This document shows, piece by piece, positions 1 to 6,709 of a stretch of 12,131 nt of DNA. The DNA lies in the NCBI GenBank assembly GCA_946480845.1, contig CAMLLJ010000072.1, positions 1-12,131 of the forward strand, read 5' to 3'. The position numbers were made by a program, and so were the translations under genes. The notes under the pieces were generated by a model that was given only the letters and a program-made list of their open reading frames with translations, did no database searches and was not told the DNA's origin. The stretch is from an uncultured Gemmatimonadota bacterium. Lineage in GTDB: Bacteria > Gemmatimonadota > Gemmatimonadetes > Gemmatimonadales > GWC2-71-9. Numbering within the stretch: position 1 is the first letter of the stretch; each line of letters begins with the position of its first letter.

Positions 1-1324
1 CTTCCTTCGGGTGGTACGGGTCGCTGATGTCCACGATGTGGATCGCGCCGGTGCCGTCGTTGGTGAGGTAGACGTGGGTGCCGTACTTCTCCTGCCGGTA
101 CACGAACGCCGAATGCACTCCCGAGTTGACCCCCTCGGTGAACTCCGAGATCACCTTCGGGTGCGCCGGGTCCTCGATCGACGCGATGACGATGCCGTTC
201 TTGCGGTCGGAGGCGCCCTCGCGGGTGAAGACGAGGAACTTGCCGTCCGGCGTGGACATGACGTCGTTCACGCGGCGGGTGTTGGAGATGATCGAGTCGG
301 TGACGGTCGGCTTCGACGGGTCGCTGATGTCGATGGCGTACATGACGTCGCCGCCGCTGCCGCTCCCCAGGTAGGCGAACTTCCCGCCCGGGTGGATCCA
401 CACTTCCTCGGTGGTGAAGCGGGTGCGGGGGAGGCGGCCCACGATGGTGGCGGGGCGCCGCACGTCGCGCGCGGCGAGCGTCACCGGGACATCCGCGGTG
501 CGGGTGCCGAAGCTCGCGGTGACGAGGTAGGCGCCCGGCTCATAGCCGACGAAGGCGCCGTCGGCGTCCATCTGCCCGTTGCCGGGCGAGAAGCTCCACT
601 GCGGCGTGAGCCCCGCGATGGGCCGGCCCGCGGCATCGCGCGGCTCCGCGGTGAAGCGGATCACGTCGCCCTCCTTCGCGTCGGTGCGCGCCGGCGTGAT
701 GCGCACCGATGCGATGGTGTTGGGCACCACCTGCACGGCGACGCGCTCGCTGGCGCCCTCGACCGCCGCGGTGATGGTAGCGCGGCCGGGGGCGACGGCG
801 GTGAGCACGCCGTCGTTGGAGACGCGCGCGATGGCGGGCGCCGAGCTCCGCCAGGTGACGGCATCGCTCCGGGCGTCACCCGCCTTCGAGTACGCCTTCC
901 CGGCCAGGCGGAGCCGCTGGCCCGTCACCATGCGCGTGACCGCCGGTGTCACCGCCACCCTGGCCGCCGGTCCCGGCACCATGCGGACCCGGATCCGCTC
1001 GACGAACGGCTTGGAGCCGGGCACCGAGCCGACCACGCTCACCACCAGCGAGCCGGTGGATCCCGATCGCACCATGCCGACCGAGTCTACCCGGCCCTCG
1101 AAGTAGCCGCCGGACGGGAAGAAGCGCAGCGTGGCGTTGGGCACCGGCTGCCCGTTCGCGTCGAGCGCGCGGGCCTGGATCATCAGCGAGTCCCCGGCGG
1201 TGAGCGTAACCTCCGGCCCGGTAGCGACTTCGATCCGGGCGATCGGCGATTCCGCGAGCGCGGGAGCCGTCGCCTGCGGCGCCTGCTGCAACACCGCGGC
1301 GAGGGCGAACAGACCTGTCAGCAT
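1..1324 (-). CDS. Secreted Ig-like/LVIVD-repeat beta-propeller protein (3' end beyond window)
   Basis: The frame read from ATG 1324-1322 stays open for 441 codons to the left edge without a stop, so the gene is partial at its C-terminus. Residues 1 to about 20 form a short hydrophobic leader rich in Leu and Ala, suggesting export. Three Ig-like (Big/invasin-type) modules follow at about 30-118, 119-201 and 204-284; the second shows the typical VTWRSSAPAIARVSNDGVL stretch. From about 293 the protein turns into LVIVD-type repeats, with IDISDPSKP (331-339) and IVDISDPYHP (430-439) as signature turns. The family is extracellular or surface-exposed, probably binding or structural; no enzymatic residues are evident. 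The start has a weak AGGGA about 5 nt upstream, and a consensus -10 box lies about 44 nt upstream. A 58-bp gap separates it from the NTF2-like gene. The call is firm for the domains; the biological role is unknown. Confidence 0.85.
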   Translation of the reverse strand, partial: MLTGLFALAAVLQQAPQATAPALAESPIARIEVATGPEVTLTAGDSLMIQARALDANGQPVPNATLRFFPSGGYFEGRVDSVGMVRSGSTGSLVVSVVGSVPGSKPFVERIRVRMVPGPAARVAVTPAVTRMVTGQRLRLAGKAYSKAGDARSDAVTWRSSAPAIARVSNDGVLTAVAPGRATITAAVEGASERVAVQVVPNTIASVRITPARTDAKEGDVIRFTAEPRDAAGRPIAGLTPQWSFSPGNGQMDADGAFVGYEPGAYLVTASFGTRTADVPVTLAARDVRRPATIVGRLPRTRFTTEEVWIHPGGKFAYLGSGSGGDVMYAIDISDPSKPTVTDSIISNTRRVNDVMSTPDGKFLVFTREGASDRKNGIVIASIEDPAHPKVISEFTEGVNSGVHSAFVYRQEKYGTHVYLTNDGTGAIHIVDISDPYHPKE

Positions 1325-1367
1325 GGAGTCCCTGCGGTTCCTGGGTGATGGTGGATCGGGAGCGACA

Positions 1368-1373
1368 ATTATA
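1368..1373 (-). promoter_or_regulatory. Consensus -10 box (TATAAT) upstream of the LVIVD gene
   Basis: The minus strand reads TATAAT exactly, inside an otherwise very GC-rich stretch. It sits just past the stop codon of the NTF2-like gene (1385-1383). The predicted transcription start would be near 1361, giving a leader of about 37 nt before ATG 1324. No good -35 hexamer is visible at 17-bp spacing (CTCCCG), so either it depends on an activator or the match is chance. Confidence 0.45.
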
Positions 1374-1382
1374 CCCCGCGGC

Positions 1383-1889
1383 TCAGTTTCCGGGAGCGGG
1401 GGGCGTCCGGGGGCAGCCTTCGCGCTGCCGGGTGTCCGCCAGCGCCACGATCTTCCACCCCTCGGCGAAGCGGGCAAGCTGGAAGGCGTCCACACCGCAG
1501 TGGGAGAAGCGCGAGCCCAGGTAGAAGTCGTATTCCATCCAGGCGGTGGCCAGGTTGCCGTCGATGCGGACCTCGTGCTCGAAGGTCTTCTCGTCCCAGA
1601 CGCTGTCGCTGGGCTGGGACAGGGCCGACACGAAGGATTCCAGCTTCTCGGACATGATCCGGGGCGAGCCGTCGCGCGCCACGGCGGCGGTGGTGAGCCG
1701 GGCGTCGGGCGCGAAGGCGGCCTTGAGCATCACGGTATCGCGCTTCCGCATCGCGTCGAAGACGCTCTCGGCGACCCGGAGGACGGCGGCCGAGTCGGCG
1801 GACCGCGATGGCGCCTTCGCGGCCTGGGCGACGGCGGTGGCGGGCATGGCGGCCAGGGAAAGGCCGAGGAGGGCAACGGCAATGCGCAT
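1383..1889 (-). CDS. Secreted NTF2-like (SnoaL/DUF4440-type) protein
   Basis: 168 aa. The start is placed at ATG 1889-1887 because it opens a clean signal peptide (MRIAVALLGLSLAAMPATAVAQA, cleavage likely after about 21-23) and has a GAGG 7 nt upstream. The in-frame upstream start at 1943 would bury the signal peptide behind 18 charged residues. The mature part is one cone-like NTF2 fold: helices at about 33-60 (VLRVAESVFDAMRKRD, then LKAAFAPDARL), then beta strands ending in WMEYDFYLG (117-125) and GWKIVALADT (144-153). NTF2-like proteins either bind small ligands in the cone or act as isomerases or hydrolases; no catalytic set can be assigned here. It lies 54 bp downstream of the decarboxylase stop and may share its transcript. 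The exported location suggests a periplasmic role separate from the cytoplasmic decarboxylase. Confidence 0.8.
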   Translation of the reverse strand: MRIAVALLGLSLAAMPATAVAQAAKAPSRSADSAAVLRVAESVFDAMRKRDTVMLKAAFAPDARLTTAAVARDGSPRIMSEKLESFVSALSQPSDSVWDEKTFEHEVRIDGNLATAWMEYDFYLGSRFSHCGVDAFQLARFAEGWKIVALADTRQREGCPRTPPAPGN

Positions 1890-1896
1890 GGGGAGA

Positions 1897-1900
1897 CCTC
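1897..1900 (-). promoter_or_regulatory. Ribosome binding site (GAGG) deciding the NTF2-like start
   Basis: GAGG lies 7 nt before ATG 1889. It supports the start that exposes the signal peptide over the longer in-frame start at 1943. Confidence 0.55.
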
Positions 1901-1943
1901 GGGAAGCCGATTGAGGGAGGCGAGCGTGCGAAATCTCCCGCAC

Positions 1944-3419
1944 CTACGGGGCGCCGGGGGGCCGGGTTTCCAGCTCGCGGCCGATGGCCTCCACCTCGCG
2001 GACCAGCAGCTCGAAGTCCTCGCGCCGGCTCCGGTGGTTGGTGATGGCCACCCGGATGGCGAAGCGTCCGCCCAGCGTGGCATTGGAGGGCACCGCGATG
2101 CCCCGTTCGTGCAGCTGCATGAGCAGCTCGCGGTTGAGCGCGTCGAGGGCGGCCCCGTCGCGGAGGGCGCCGCAGTAGCGGAAGCAGACGATGTTGAGCG
2201 GCACCGGCGCCAGCAGTTCGAGGTCGGGGGCCTGCTCCACCAGCCGCTCCAGGTAGCGCGCCTGGTCCACGTTCTGGCGGATCAGCCGCCCGTAGCGGTC
2301 GATCCCGTGCTCCTTGAACGACATCCAGACCTTGAGCGCCCGGAAGCCGCGGGAGAGCTGGATGCCGTACTCGCTGAACCAGAGCTCGCCGCCCGCGGCA
2401 CCGCGCTCGGCGTGGGCCAGGTAGCCGGGGGTGAGCGAGAAGGTGTCGCGGTGCGCCGCCGCCCGCCGCACCAGCGTGCACCCCGCCTCGTAGGGCACGT
2501 ACAGCCACTTGTGCAGGTCGAAGGCGAGCGAGTCGGCGCGCTCCATCCCCGCGAGCCGGGGCGCCAGCTCCGGATCGAGCACCGCGAGCGAGCCGAACGC
2601 GCCGTCCACGTGGTACCAGAGCCGCTCGCGCGCGGCGATGTCGGCCAGCCGCGCCAGGTCGTCGATGGCGCCGGTATTGACGGTGCCTGCATTGCCGATG
2701 ATGCAGAGCGGGCGCCGGCCCGCGGCCCGGTCCTCGGCGATCATCTGCTCGAGCGCCCCCGCGTCCACCTCGAATGCCGGATTCACCGGCACCAGCCTGA
2801 GCGCCTCGCTGCCGAACCCGAGCAGCTCGACCGCCTTCTGGACCGAGCTGTGCATCTCGGCGGAGCCGTAGAGCGTGAAGGGCGCCGGTGCGGCGGCGAC
2901 GCCGAGGCGGCGCACGTCGTACCCGGCCATCTCGTTCCGGGCCACGGCGAGGCCGACCAGGTTGGCCATGGAGCCGCCCGAGACCAGGATCCCGCTCGCG
3001 CCGGCCGGGAAGCCGAACAGCTCCCTGCACCACTCGAGCACCTGGCGCTCGACGTAGTTGGCGCCGTGGTCGCCGCCGCCCACGTTCGGGTTCATGGCGG
3101 CGCCGAGCATCTCGGCCAGCGCGCCGAGCGGCGTGCCGGTGCCGATCACCCAGCCCCAGAACCGGGGATGGATGTTGCCGAGCGGATAGGGGAGGACGTG
3201 GGTCACGAAGTCGGCATACGCCTGCTCGGCGCCTTCCGGCGCGCGGGGAAGCGGGCGGTCGAGCGCGGCCTTCGCCGACCCGGGCACCGGCTGCCAGGCG
3301 GGGCGGTCGCGGACCTGCTCGAGGTACCGCATCATGTCGTCGACCATGCGATGCCCGAGGGCGCGCATGGCGTCCCACGATTCGGGGTCGAGCCCTTCCT
3401 CGTCGCGGGGGCGGGTCAT
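1944..3419 (-). CDS. Group II pyridoxal-5'-phosphate-dependent amino acid decarboxylase
   Basis: 491 aa, the usual length for the aromatic-amino-acid/glutamate/diaminobutyrate decarboxylase family. Visible landmarks are NPNVGGGDHGANYVERQVLEW (from 110), GSMANLVGLAVARN (149-162), the cofactor-stacking His190 in SAEMHSSVQKA, NAGTVNTGAIDD (243-254), the Asp272 that contacts the pyridine nitrogen in YHVDGAFG, and the Schiff-base Lys304 in FDLHKW. The family removes the alpha-carboxyl of an amino acid to give an amine and CO2 in the cytoplasm. The substrate cannot be read from sequence; HVDGAFG replaces the more common HVDAAYG. ATG 3419 overlaps the stop of the preceding gene by 4 bp (ATGA), which both fixes the start and implies translational coupling. 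A longer in-frame ORF reaching 3605 is a shadow of that upstream gene. The fold and reaction class are firm. Confidence 0.92.
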   Translation of the reverse strand: MTRPRDEEGLDPESWDAMRALGHRMVDDMMRYLEQVRDRPAWQPVPGSAKAALDRPLPRAPEGAEQAYADFVTHVLPYPLGNIHPRFWGWVIGTGTPLGALAEMLGAAMNPNVGGGDHGANYVERQVLEWCRELFGFPAGASGILVSGGSMANLVGLAVARNEMAGYDVRRLGVAAAPAPFTLYGSAEMHSSVQKAVELLGFGSEALRLVPVNPAFEVDAGALEQMIAEDRAAGRRPLCIIGNAGTVNTGAIDDLARLADIAARERLWYHVDGAFGSLAVLDPELAPRLAGMERADSLAFDLHKWLYVPYEAGCTLVRRAAAHRDTFSLTPGYLAHAERGAAGGELWFSEYGIQLSRGFRALKVWMSFKEHGIDRYGRLIRQNVDQARYLERLVEQAPDLELLAPVPLNIVCFRYCGALRDGAALDALNRELLMQLHERGIAVPSNATLGGRFAIRVAITNHRSRREDFELLVREVEAIGRELETRPPGAP

Positions 3420-3805
3420 CGCGAGTCCGGGTCGTGCGCCTGGGACCGGAGCCAGGCCAGCGCGTCGTCGTAGTCGGTGAAGACGGCGAGCCGGGCGCCG
3501 CGGCGTTCGGACATCGCGCTCAGCATCCGGGCCAGGCCGTAGCCGAGCCCGGGCTGGATGATGACCGCCGAGGTGCGCGCCGCCCCGAGCTCGGAGGCGT
3601 GCCACTCGGCGATCTTCTCGAGCTGGGCCGTGGGCAGGTCGAGCTCGAGCTCGCGCGCATCCACGAGGACGCGCGTGGCCCGGCCGACGCGCGGGTCGGC
3701 TGCGATGCGCTCCATCAACGCATTGATGCCGTCGAGCTCCGCCGTGCCGGTGCTGGTCAGATAGAGGATGTTCTCGGCCTCGTCGATCGTGTAGTCGTGC
3801 GGCAT
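3416..3805 (-). CDS. SpoIIAA/STAS-like small protein
   Basis: 129 aa, soluble, no signal peptide or membrane segment. The pattern resembles SpoIIAA-like/STAS folds: an N-terminal strand pair (YTIDEAENILYLTSTG, 5-20), helix (about 24-35), strand RVLVDARELEL (45-55), helix, strand TSAVIIQPG (78-86), helix (89-100), strand ARLAVFTDYDDALAWL (104-119). The closing phrase 'vF.d..dAlaWL' is common in this group. Such proteins often sense or bind partners and are not catalytic; no phosphorylatable Ser of the anti-sigma-antagonist type can be pinned down. ATG 3805 lacks an obvious Shine-Dalgarno. Its stop overlaps the decarboxylase start by 4 bp, so the two are probably made together, but a functional link is inference. 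A 36-bp gap separates it from the YbjQ-like gene. Confidence 0.68.
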   Translation of the reverse strand: MPHDYTIDEAENILYLTSTGTAELDGINALMERIAADPRVGRATRVLVDARELELDLPTAQLEKIAEWHASELGAARTSAVIIQPGLGYGLARMLSAMSERRGARLAVFTDYDDALAWLRSQAHDPDSR

Positions 3806-3841
3806 GGGTCGCGGGGGCTGGTCAGTCGCTCGCGGACACCA

Positions 3842-4189
3842 TCATGGCTCGAGCCTGCGCTGGTCTTCCTCCACCACCACCGCCGTCCCGTAGCAGAGCA
3901 CCTCGCTCACGCCGGGCATCAGCTCGGTCGCGTCGTAGCGCACGCCGATCACGGCGTTGGCGCCGATCCCCTCCGCGTGCTGGAGCATGATCTCGAACGC
4001 CTCCCGCCGGGTCTTCTCGCAGAGCGTGGTGAGCAGGGCGATGTTGCCGCCGAAGAGGGTCTCGAGCTTGGCGCCGATGGTGCCGAACACCGAGCGGGAG
4101 CGGACGCTGATGCCGCGCACCAGGCCGAGGCTGGTGACGACCCGGTAGCCGTCGATGGTGAACGCGGTGGTGGTCAGCTCGTGACTCAT
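3842..4189 (-). CDS. YbjQ/UPF0145 family protein
   Basis: 115 aa. The whole length matches the YbjQ_1 family: the strand YRVVTSLGLVRGISVRSRS (15-33), GTIGAKLETLFGGNI (36-50), the helix LCEKTRREAFEIMLQHAEGIG (56-76), then GANAVIGVRYDATEL (76-90) and SEVLCYGTAVVV (95-106). Members are small pentamer-forming cytoplasmic proteins annotated as putative heavy-metal binding; a real function is not established. The start ATG 4189 has a strong GAGGAG 5 nt upstream and overlaps the upstream DUF4279 stop by 4 bp. In-frame starts upstream (to 4408) lie inside that gene and encode only Arg/His-rich shadow sequence. The family call is very secure. Confidence 0.93.
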   Translation of the reverse strand: MSHELTTTAFTIDGYRVVTSLGLVRGISVRSRSVFGTIGAKLETLFGGNIALLTTLCEKTRREAFEIMLQHAEGIGANAVIGVRYDATELMPGVSEVLCYGTAVVVEEDQRRLEP

Positions 4190-4635
4190 CGGCGCTCCTC
4201 TTCGCAGTAGATGTCCACGCTCAGTGCCATGTGACGGACGGCCAGCGCCTCGAGCGTGGCGGGCGCGAGCACGAAGCTGCGGTTCCAGCCGAGCAGGAAC
4301 GCGCCGCAGAGCAGGTCGATCGTGTGGGTCTCGGCGAGCGTGCGCCAGACCGACGGATCGGAGGGGAGGTGGGTGAGCAGGGTCGTGATCGCGTCGTCGA
4401 GGACCCATTCCTTCGACTCCGCGAGGTCCACGTACCAGACGCCGGTGCGCTGGATGACCGGCTGCCCCGAGGACTCGCGCACGTCGCCCTTCCGGGCGGC
4501 GAAGGTGGGCTCGATGCCGAGGAGGCCGGTGACCGCCTGCGGGTCGAGGTCGTCGCCGGTGATGCGCACCGAGAGGCGAAGCTCGTCGAGGTCCCCGCCG
4601 ACGGTGAACTGCGGATGCGACGGACGATCCGGCAT
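4186..4635 (-). CDS. DUF4279 domain protein
   Basis: 149 aa, cytoplasmic, no signal peptide. It follows the DUF4279 pattern: LRLSVRITGDDLDPQAVTGL (19-38), LGIEPTFAARKGD (39-51) where family members show 'P..a..kGe', VWYVDLAESKEW (66-77), a central helix (79-91), TIDLLCGAFLLGWNRSFVLA (105-124) and a terminal 'l..la......DIYC' (129-144). The function of the domain is unknown. A GGAGG 4 nt before ATG 4635 supports this start. It shares a 4-bp ATGA junction with the YbjQ-like gene downstream. The 63-bp gap upstream to the response regulator holds no convincing terminator or promoter, so cotranscription with the two-component genes is possible. Confidence 0.8.
   Translation of the reverse strand: MPDRPSHPQFTVGGDLDELRLSVRITGDDLDPQAVTGLLGIEPTFAARKGDVRESSGQPVIQRTGVWYVDLAESKEWVLDDAITTLLTHLPSDPSVWRTLAETHTIDLLCGAFLLGWNRSFVLAPATLEALAVRHMALSVDIYCEEERR
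4195..4200 (-). promoter_or_regulatory. Strong ribosome binding site (GAGGAG) for the YbjQ-like gene
   Basis: GAGGAG sits 5 nt before ATG 4189, inside the last codons of the DUF4279 gene (EEERR). The same bases therefore encode a protein C-terminus and initiate the next gene. It selects 4189 over the longer upstream in-frame ORF. Confidence 0.6.
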
Positions 4636-4698
4636 GCTGCCTCCAGGGGGCGGAACGCGCGGGCCACGCTTCCGGTCATCCTACCGCGCCGACGCCCC

Positions 4699-5343
4699 TC
4701 AGACCAGCCCCTCCGCCGCCGCATAGCGCACCAGTGCCGCCGTGCTCCTGAGCCCGAGCACCCGCTTGATCCGCGCCCGGTGGAACTCGACCGAGCGGGT
4801 GCTCACGCCGAGCTGGTCCGCGATCGCGTGGGTGGTGGCGCCGGTGGCGATGAGCCGGAGCACCTCGCGCTGCCGCTCGGTGAGCGCCTCGAGTGCGGAT
4901 TCCTGGAGCCCGCGCGGGCGGAGCTGCTCGCCGTGCTGGAGCCCCGGCTCGGACAGGAGCGGGGTCACGTACTGGTGGCCCTTCAGCGCCTCCGCAATGG
5001 CGTGCCGCAGCTCCTCGGCCCGCGCCAGCTTGAGCACGTAGCCCGAGGCGCCGTTCTTGATCGCCTCGTCGGCGTAGATGCGGTCGGCGTGCATGGTGAC
5101 GATGAGGACCCGCACCTCGGGGTGCCGCTTGCGCAGCTCCGCGGTGATCTCGAGCCCGCCACGGCCGGGAAGGCTCAGGTCGAGCAGGACGACGTCCGGC
5201 CGGTGGACCTCGACGCCGGCGAGCACCTCCTTCCCGTTGCCGATCACTCCCACGACCTCGTGCTCCGGCTCGAGCATGGCACGGAGGCCCTCCGCCATGA
5301 GGGCGTGATCGTCGACCAGCAGGAGGCGCGGCCGGGACACCAT
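4699..5343 (-). CDS. NarL/FixJ-family response regulator (REC plus LuxR-type HTH)
   Basis: 214 aa, standard length. The receiver domain (about 5-120) has the acidic pair Asp11/Asp12 in LLVDDH, the phosphoacceptor Asp55 in LLDLSLPG, Thr83 in IVTMH and Lys105 in GYVLKLA, so it is predicted to be phosphorylatable. The C-terminal LuxR/GerE helix-turn-helix runs about 151-212, with LTERQREVLRLIATG (154-168), ADQLGVSTRSVEFHRARI (175-192) and LGLRSTAALVRYAAAEGLV at the end. It would bind DNA as a dimer after phosphorylation by the kinase encoded immediately upstream. ATG 5343 is separated from the kinase stop by a single G (TGAGATG), with no Shine-Dalgarno visible, which points to translational coupling. 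The longer in-frame extension to 5580 is a kinase shadow. Target genes are unknown; the divergent gap near 7.5 kb is one candidate. Confidence 0.95.
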   Translation of the reverse strand: MVSRPRLLLVDDHALMAEGLRAMLEPEHEVVGVIGNGKEVLAGVEVHRPDVVLLDLSLPGRGGLEITAELRKRHPEVRVLIVTMHADRIYADEAIKNGASGYVLKLARAEELRHAIAEALKGHQYVTPLLSEPGLQHGEQLRPRGLQESALEALTERQREVLRLIATGATTHAIADQLGVSTRSVEFHRARIKRVLGLRSTAALVRYAAAEGLV

Positions 5344-5344
5344 C

Positions 5345-6097
5345 TCAGGCCGACAGCGCGGCCGGCGCCCACGCCGAGATCCGGGTGCCCTGCCCCGGCT
5401 CGGAGCGGATGGAGAGCCGCCCGTGCACCAGCCGGATCCGCTCGGCGAGGCTGGTGAGGCCGAGTCCCGCGCGCGCGGTGGCCGACGCGGGATCGAATCC
5501 CCGTCCCGCATCCTCGACCTCCAGCAGCACCCCCCGGCCATCCGGCCGGAGGCGGAGCTGGGCCTCCGGCACTCCCGCATGCCGCGCGACGTTGCGCAGC
5601 GACTCCTGGGCGATCCGGTACAGGCAGGTGGAGACGTCGGGGGACACCGACTCGGCGGGCACGGCCGAGTCGAGGCGGACGTGAAGGCCCTGCTGGTCGA
5701 ACTCCGCCACCAGCTGGGCGAGCGCCGCCGACAGGCCGAGGTGATCGAGGACCGCCGGGTGCATCCGGTGCGCGAGCCGGCGGATCTCGCCGGCGAGGTC
5801 GTGCAACTCCTCGCGGATCCCAGCGAGGCGGACCGGCTCCACGGCGCCGCGCTCGAACTGCTCCAGGTCGTGCCCGATCATGGCGACCCGCTGGATCAGG
5901 TCGTCGTGCAGCTCGCGCGCGATCCAGGCGCGCTCCTCTTCCTGGGCCGCGAGGACGCGGCCGCCGAACTGCCGGGTGGTGGCGAGGTACCGCCGCTGCT
6001 GGATCAGCACCGAGGCTATGAGGGAGGCTGCGAGAACGCCGCCGAGGACGGCGGCGGCGAGAAAGACCCACCAGACCTGGGGTGCGGAGTCGGACAC
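5345..6097 (-). CDS. HisKA_3-type sensor histidine kinase with a single N-terminal helix
   Basis: About 250 aa if translation starts at GTG 6097-6095. One transmembrane helix (about 9-33, VWWVFLAAAVLGG...) is followed by a linker and the HisKA_3 dimerisation domain: LAAQEEERAWIARELHDDLI with phosphoacceptor His64. The HATPase domain shows the N box RIAQESLRNVARHA (161-174, Asn169), EDAGRGFD (195-202), GLGLTSLAER (211-220) and GQGTRI (235-240). It would autophosphorylate and pass phosphate to the regulator 1 nt downstream. There is no periplasmic sensor domain. The start is uncertain: GTG 6097 has no Shine-Dalgarno and lies 82 bp inside the preceding membrane-protein gene, in the -1 frame. The in-frame extension to 6487 is shadow sequence. 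The kinase core is certain; the N-terminus is not. Confidence 0.9.
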   Translation of the reverse strand: MSDSAPQVWWVFLAAAVLGGVLAASLIASVLIQQRRYLATTRQFGGRVLAAQEEERAWIARELHDDLIQRVAMIGHDLEQFERGAVEPVRLAGIREELHDLAGEIRRLAHRMHPAVLDHLGLSAALAQLVAEFDQQGLHVRLDSAVPAESVSPDVSTCLYRIAQESLRNVARHAGVPEAQLRLRPDGRGVLLEVEDAGRGFDPASATARAGLGLTSLAERIRLVHGRLSIRSEPGQGTRISAWAPAALSA

Positions 6098-6708
6098 AGC
6101 AGCGCCCACGCGAAGAGGAAGTTGGCGAGGATGCCCATGGCGGCGTTCATCTCGAACGCGACGATCAGCAGGTCGTTCCGGTTCCTGAGCATCTGGGCGA
6201 TCGGCTGGAGCACCGTCACGAACGAGAAGTACATCATCGTGCCGACGCTGACCAGGAACCAGGGATGCCGGATGGCCGGCGTCAGCAGCGCCTGGGAGCG
6301 GGTGACCAGCGTGTAGGCGGCCGCGCCGACCAGCAGCATGCACTCCACCGGTTTCGAATATACGGGATAGCCGGCGAGCGGCTCGACCGTCAGGTGGAGC
6401 GTTCCCCAGATCGCGAAGTAGAGCGGGATCGCGATCAGCATGGCCATCCGGGCGGACTCGCGGAGCTGCCAGTGCGAGAACATCCACAGGAGCAGGCAGG
6501 CCTCGACCGGCGTGAAGAGGTGAATGACCCAGAGATTGTACTCGCCGCTCGAGGCCACGTACACCATGAAGATGCTCTCGGCGAGCGCGGCACCCGCATA
6601 GATCCCCAGCAGCCTGAGGGGCTTCGAGAGCGTCTTGTGGCCGTACAGCGCCGCCGCCAGCGGAATCAGGTAGGAATAGACACCGACGTTCGAAATGTAG
6701 ACGCGCAT
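6016..6708 (-). CDS. Seven-helix integral membrane protein, family not recognised
   Basis: 230 aa. Hydrophobic segments fall at about 8-24, 32-52, 58-78, 86-106, 119-136, 150-172 and 181-205, suggesting seven transmembrane helices and little soluble domain. Features that look conserved are the short NLWVIHLFTPVEACLLL stretch in helix 3 and polar residues inside helices (Glu44, His63, Glu69, His105). From memory, Bacteroidota carry membrane proteins with a similar 'N-W---H--T--E' helix beside small Cys-tailed proteins, but I cannot name a family. Residues after about 206 (PTPHPRSGG...) are Pro/Ser-rich and coincide with the overlap into the kinase gene, so the native C-terminus may be short. 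ATG 6708 follows the upstream stop by 1 nt (TAGGATG). Its position just before a kinase that lacks a sensor suggests it is the membrane input module; this is inference. Confidence 0.75.
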   Translation of the reverse strand: MRVYISNVGVYSYLIPLAAALYGHKTLSKPLRLLGIYAGAALAESIFMVYVASSGEYNLWVIHLFTPVEACLLLWMFSHWQLRESARMAMLIAIPLYFAIWGTLHLTVEPLAGYPVYSKPVECMLLVGAAAYTLVTRSQALLTPAIRHPWFLVSVGTMMYFSFVTVLQPIAQMLRNRNDLLIVAFEMNAAMGILANFLFAWALLCPTPHPRSGGSFSPPPSSAAFSQPPS

Positions 6709-6709
6709 C

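Noticed and set aside
1369..3378. 669-codon minus-strand open frame
   Set aside because: It is an alternative frame of the decarboxylase with Arg/Ala/Pro-rich noise; the other frame carries all PLP motifs.
1131..3473. 780-codon plus-strand open frame
   Set aside because: It is antisense to the NTF2-like and decarboxylase genes, rich in Arg/Gly/His/Glu with no domain pattern, and is a codon-bias shadow of high-GC genes on the other strand.
4636..4698. Possible terminator or promoter between the response regulator and DUF4279 gene
   Set aside because: No stem with a T-run is present, and the best -10-like hexamer (TAGGAT) has only four matches and no -35.
2888..5457. Long plus-strand open frames at 2888-4210 and 4231-5457
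   Set aside because: Both are antisense to well-supported minus-strand genes and have no recognisable motifs.
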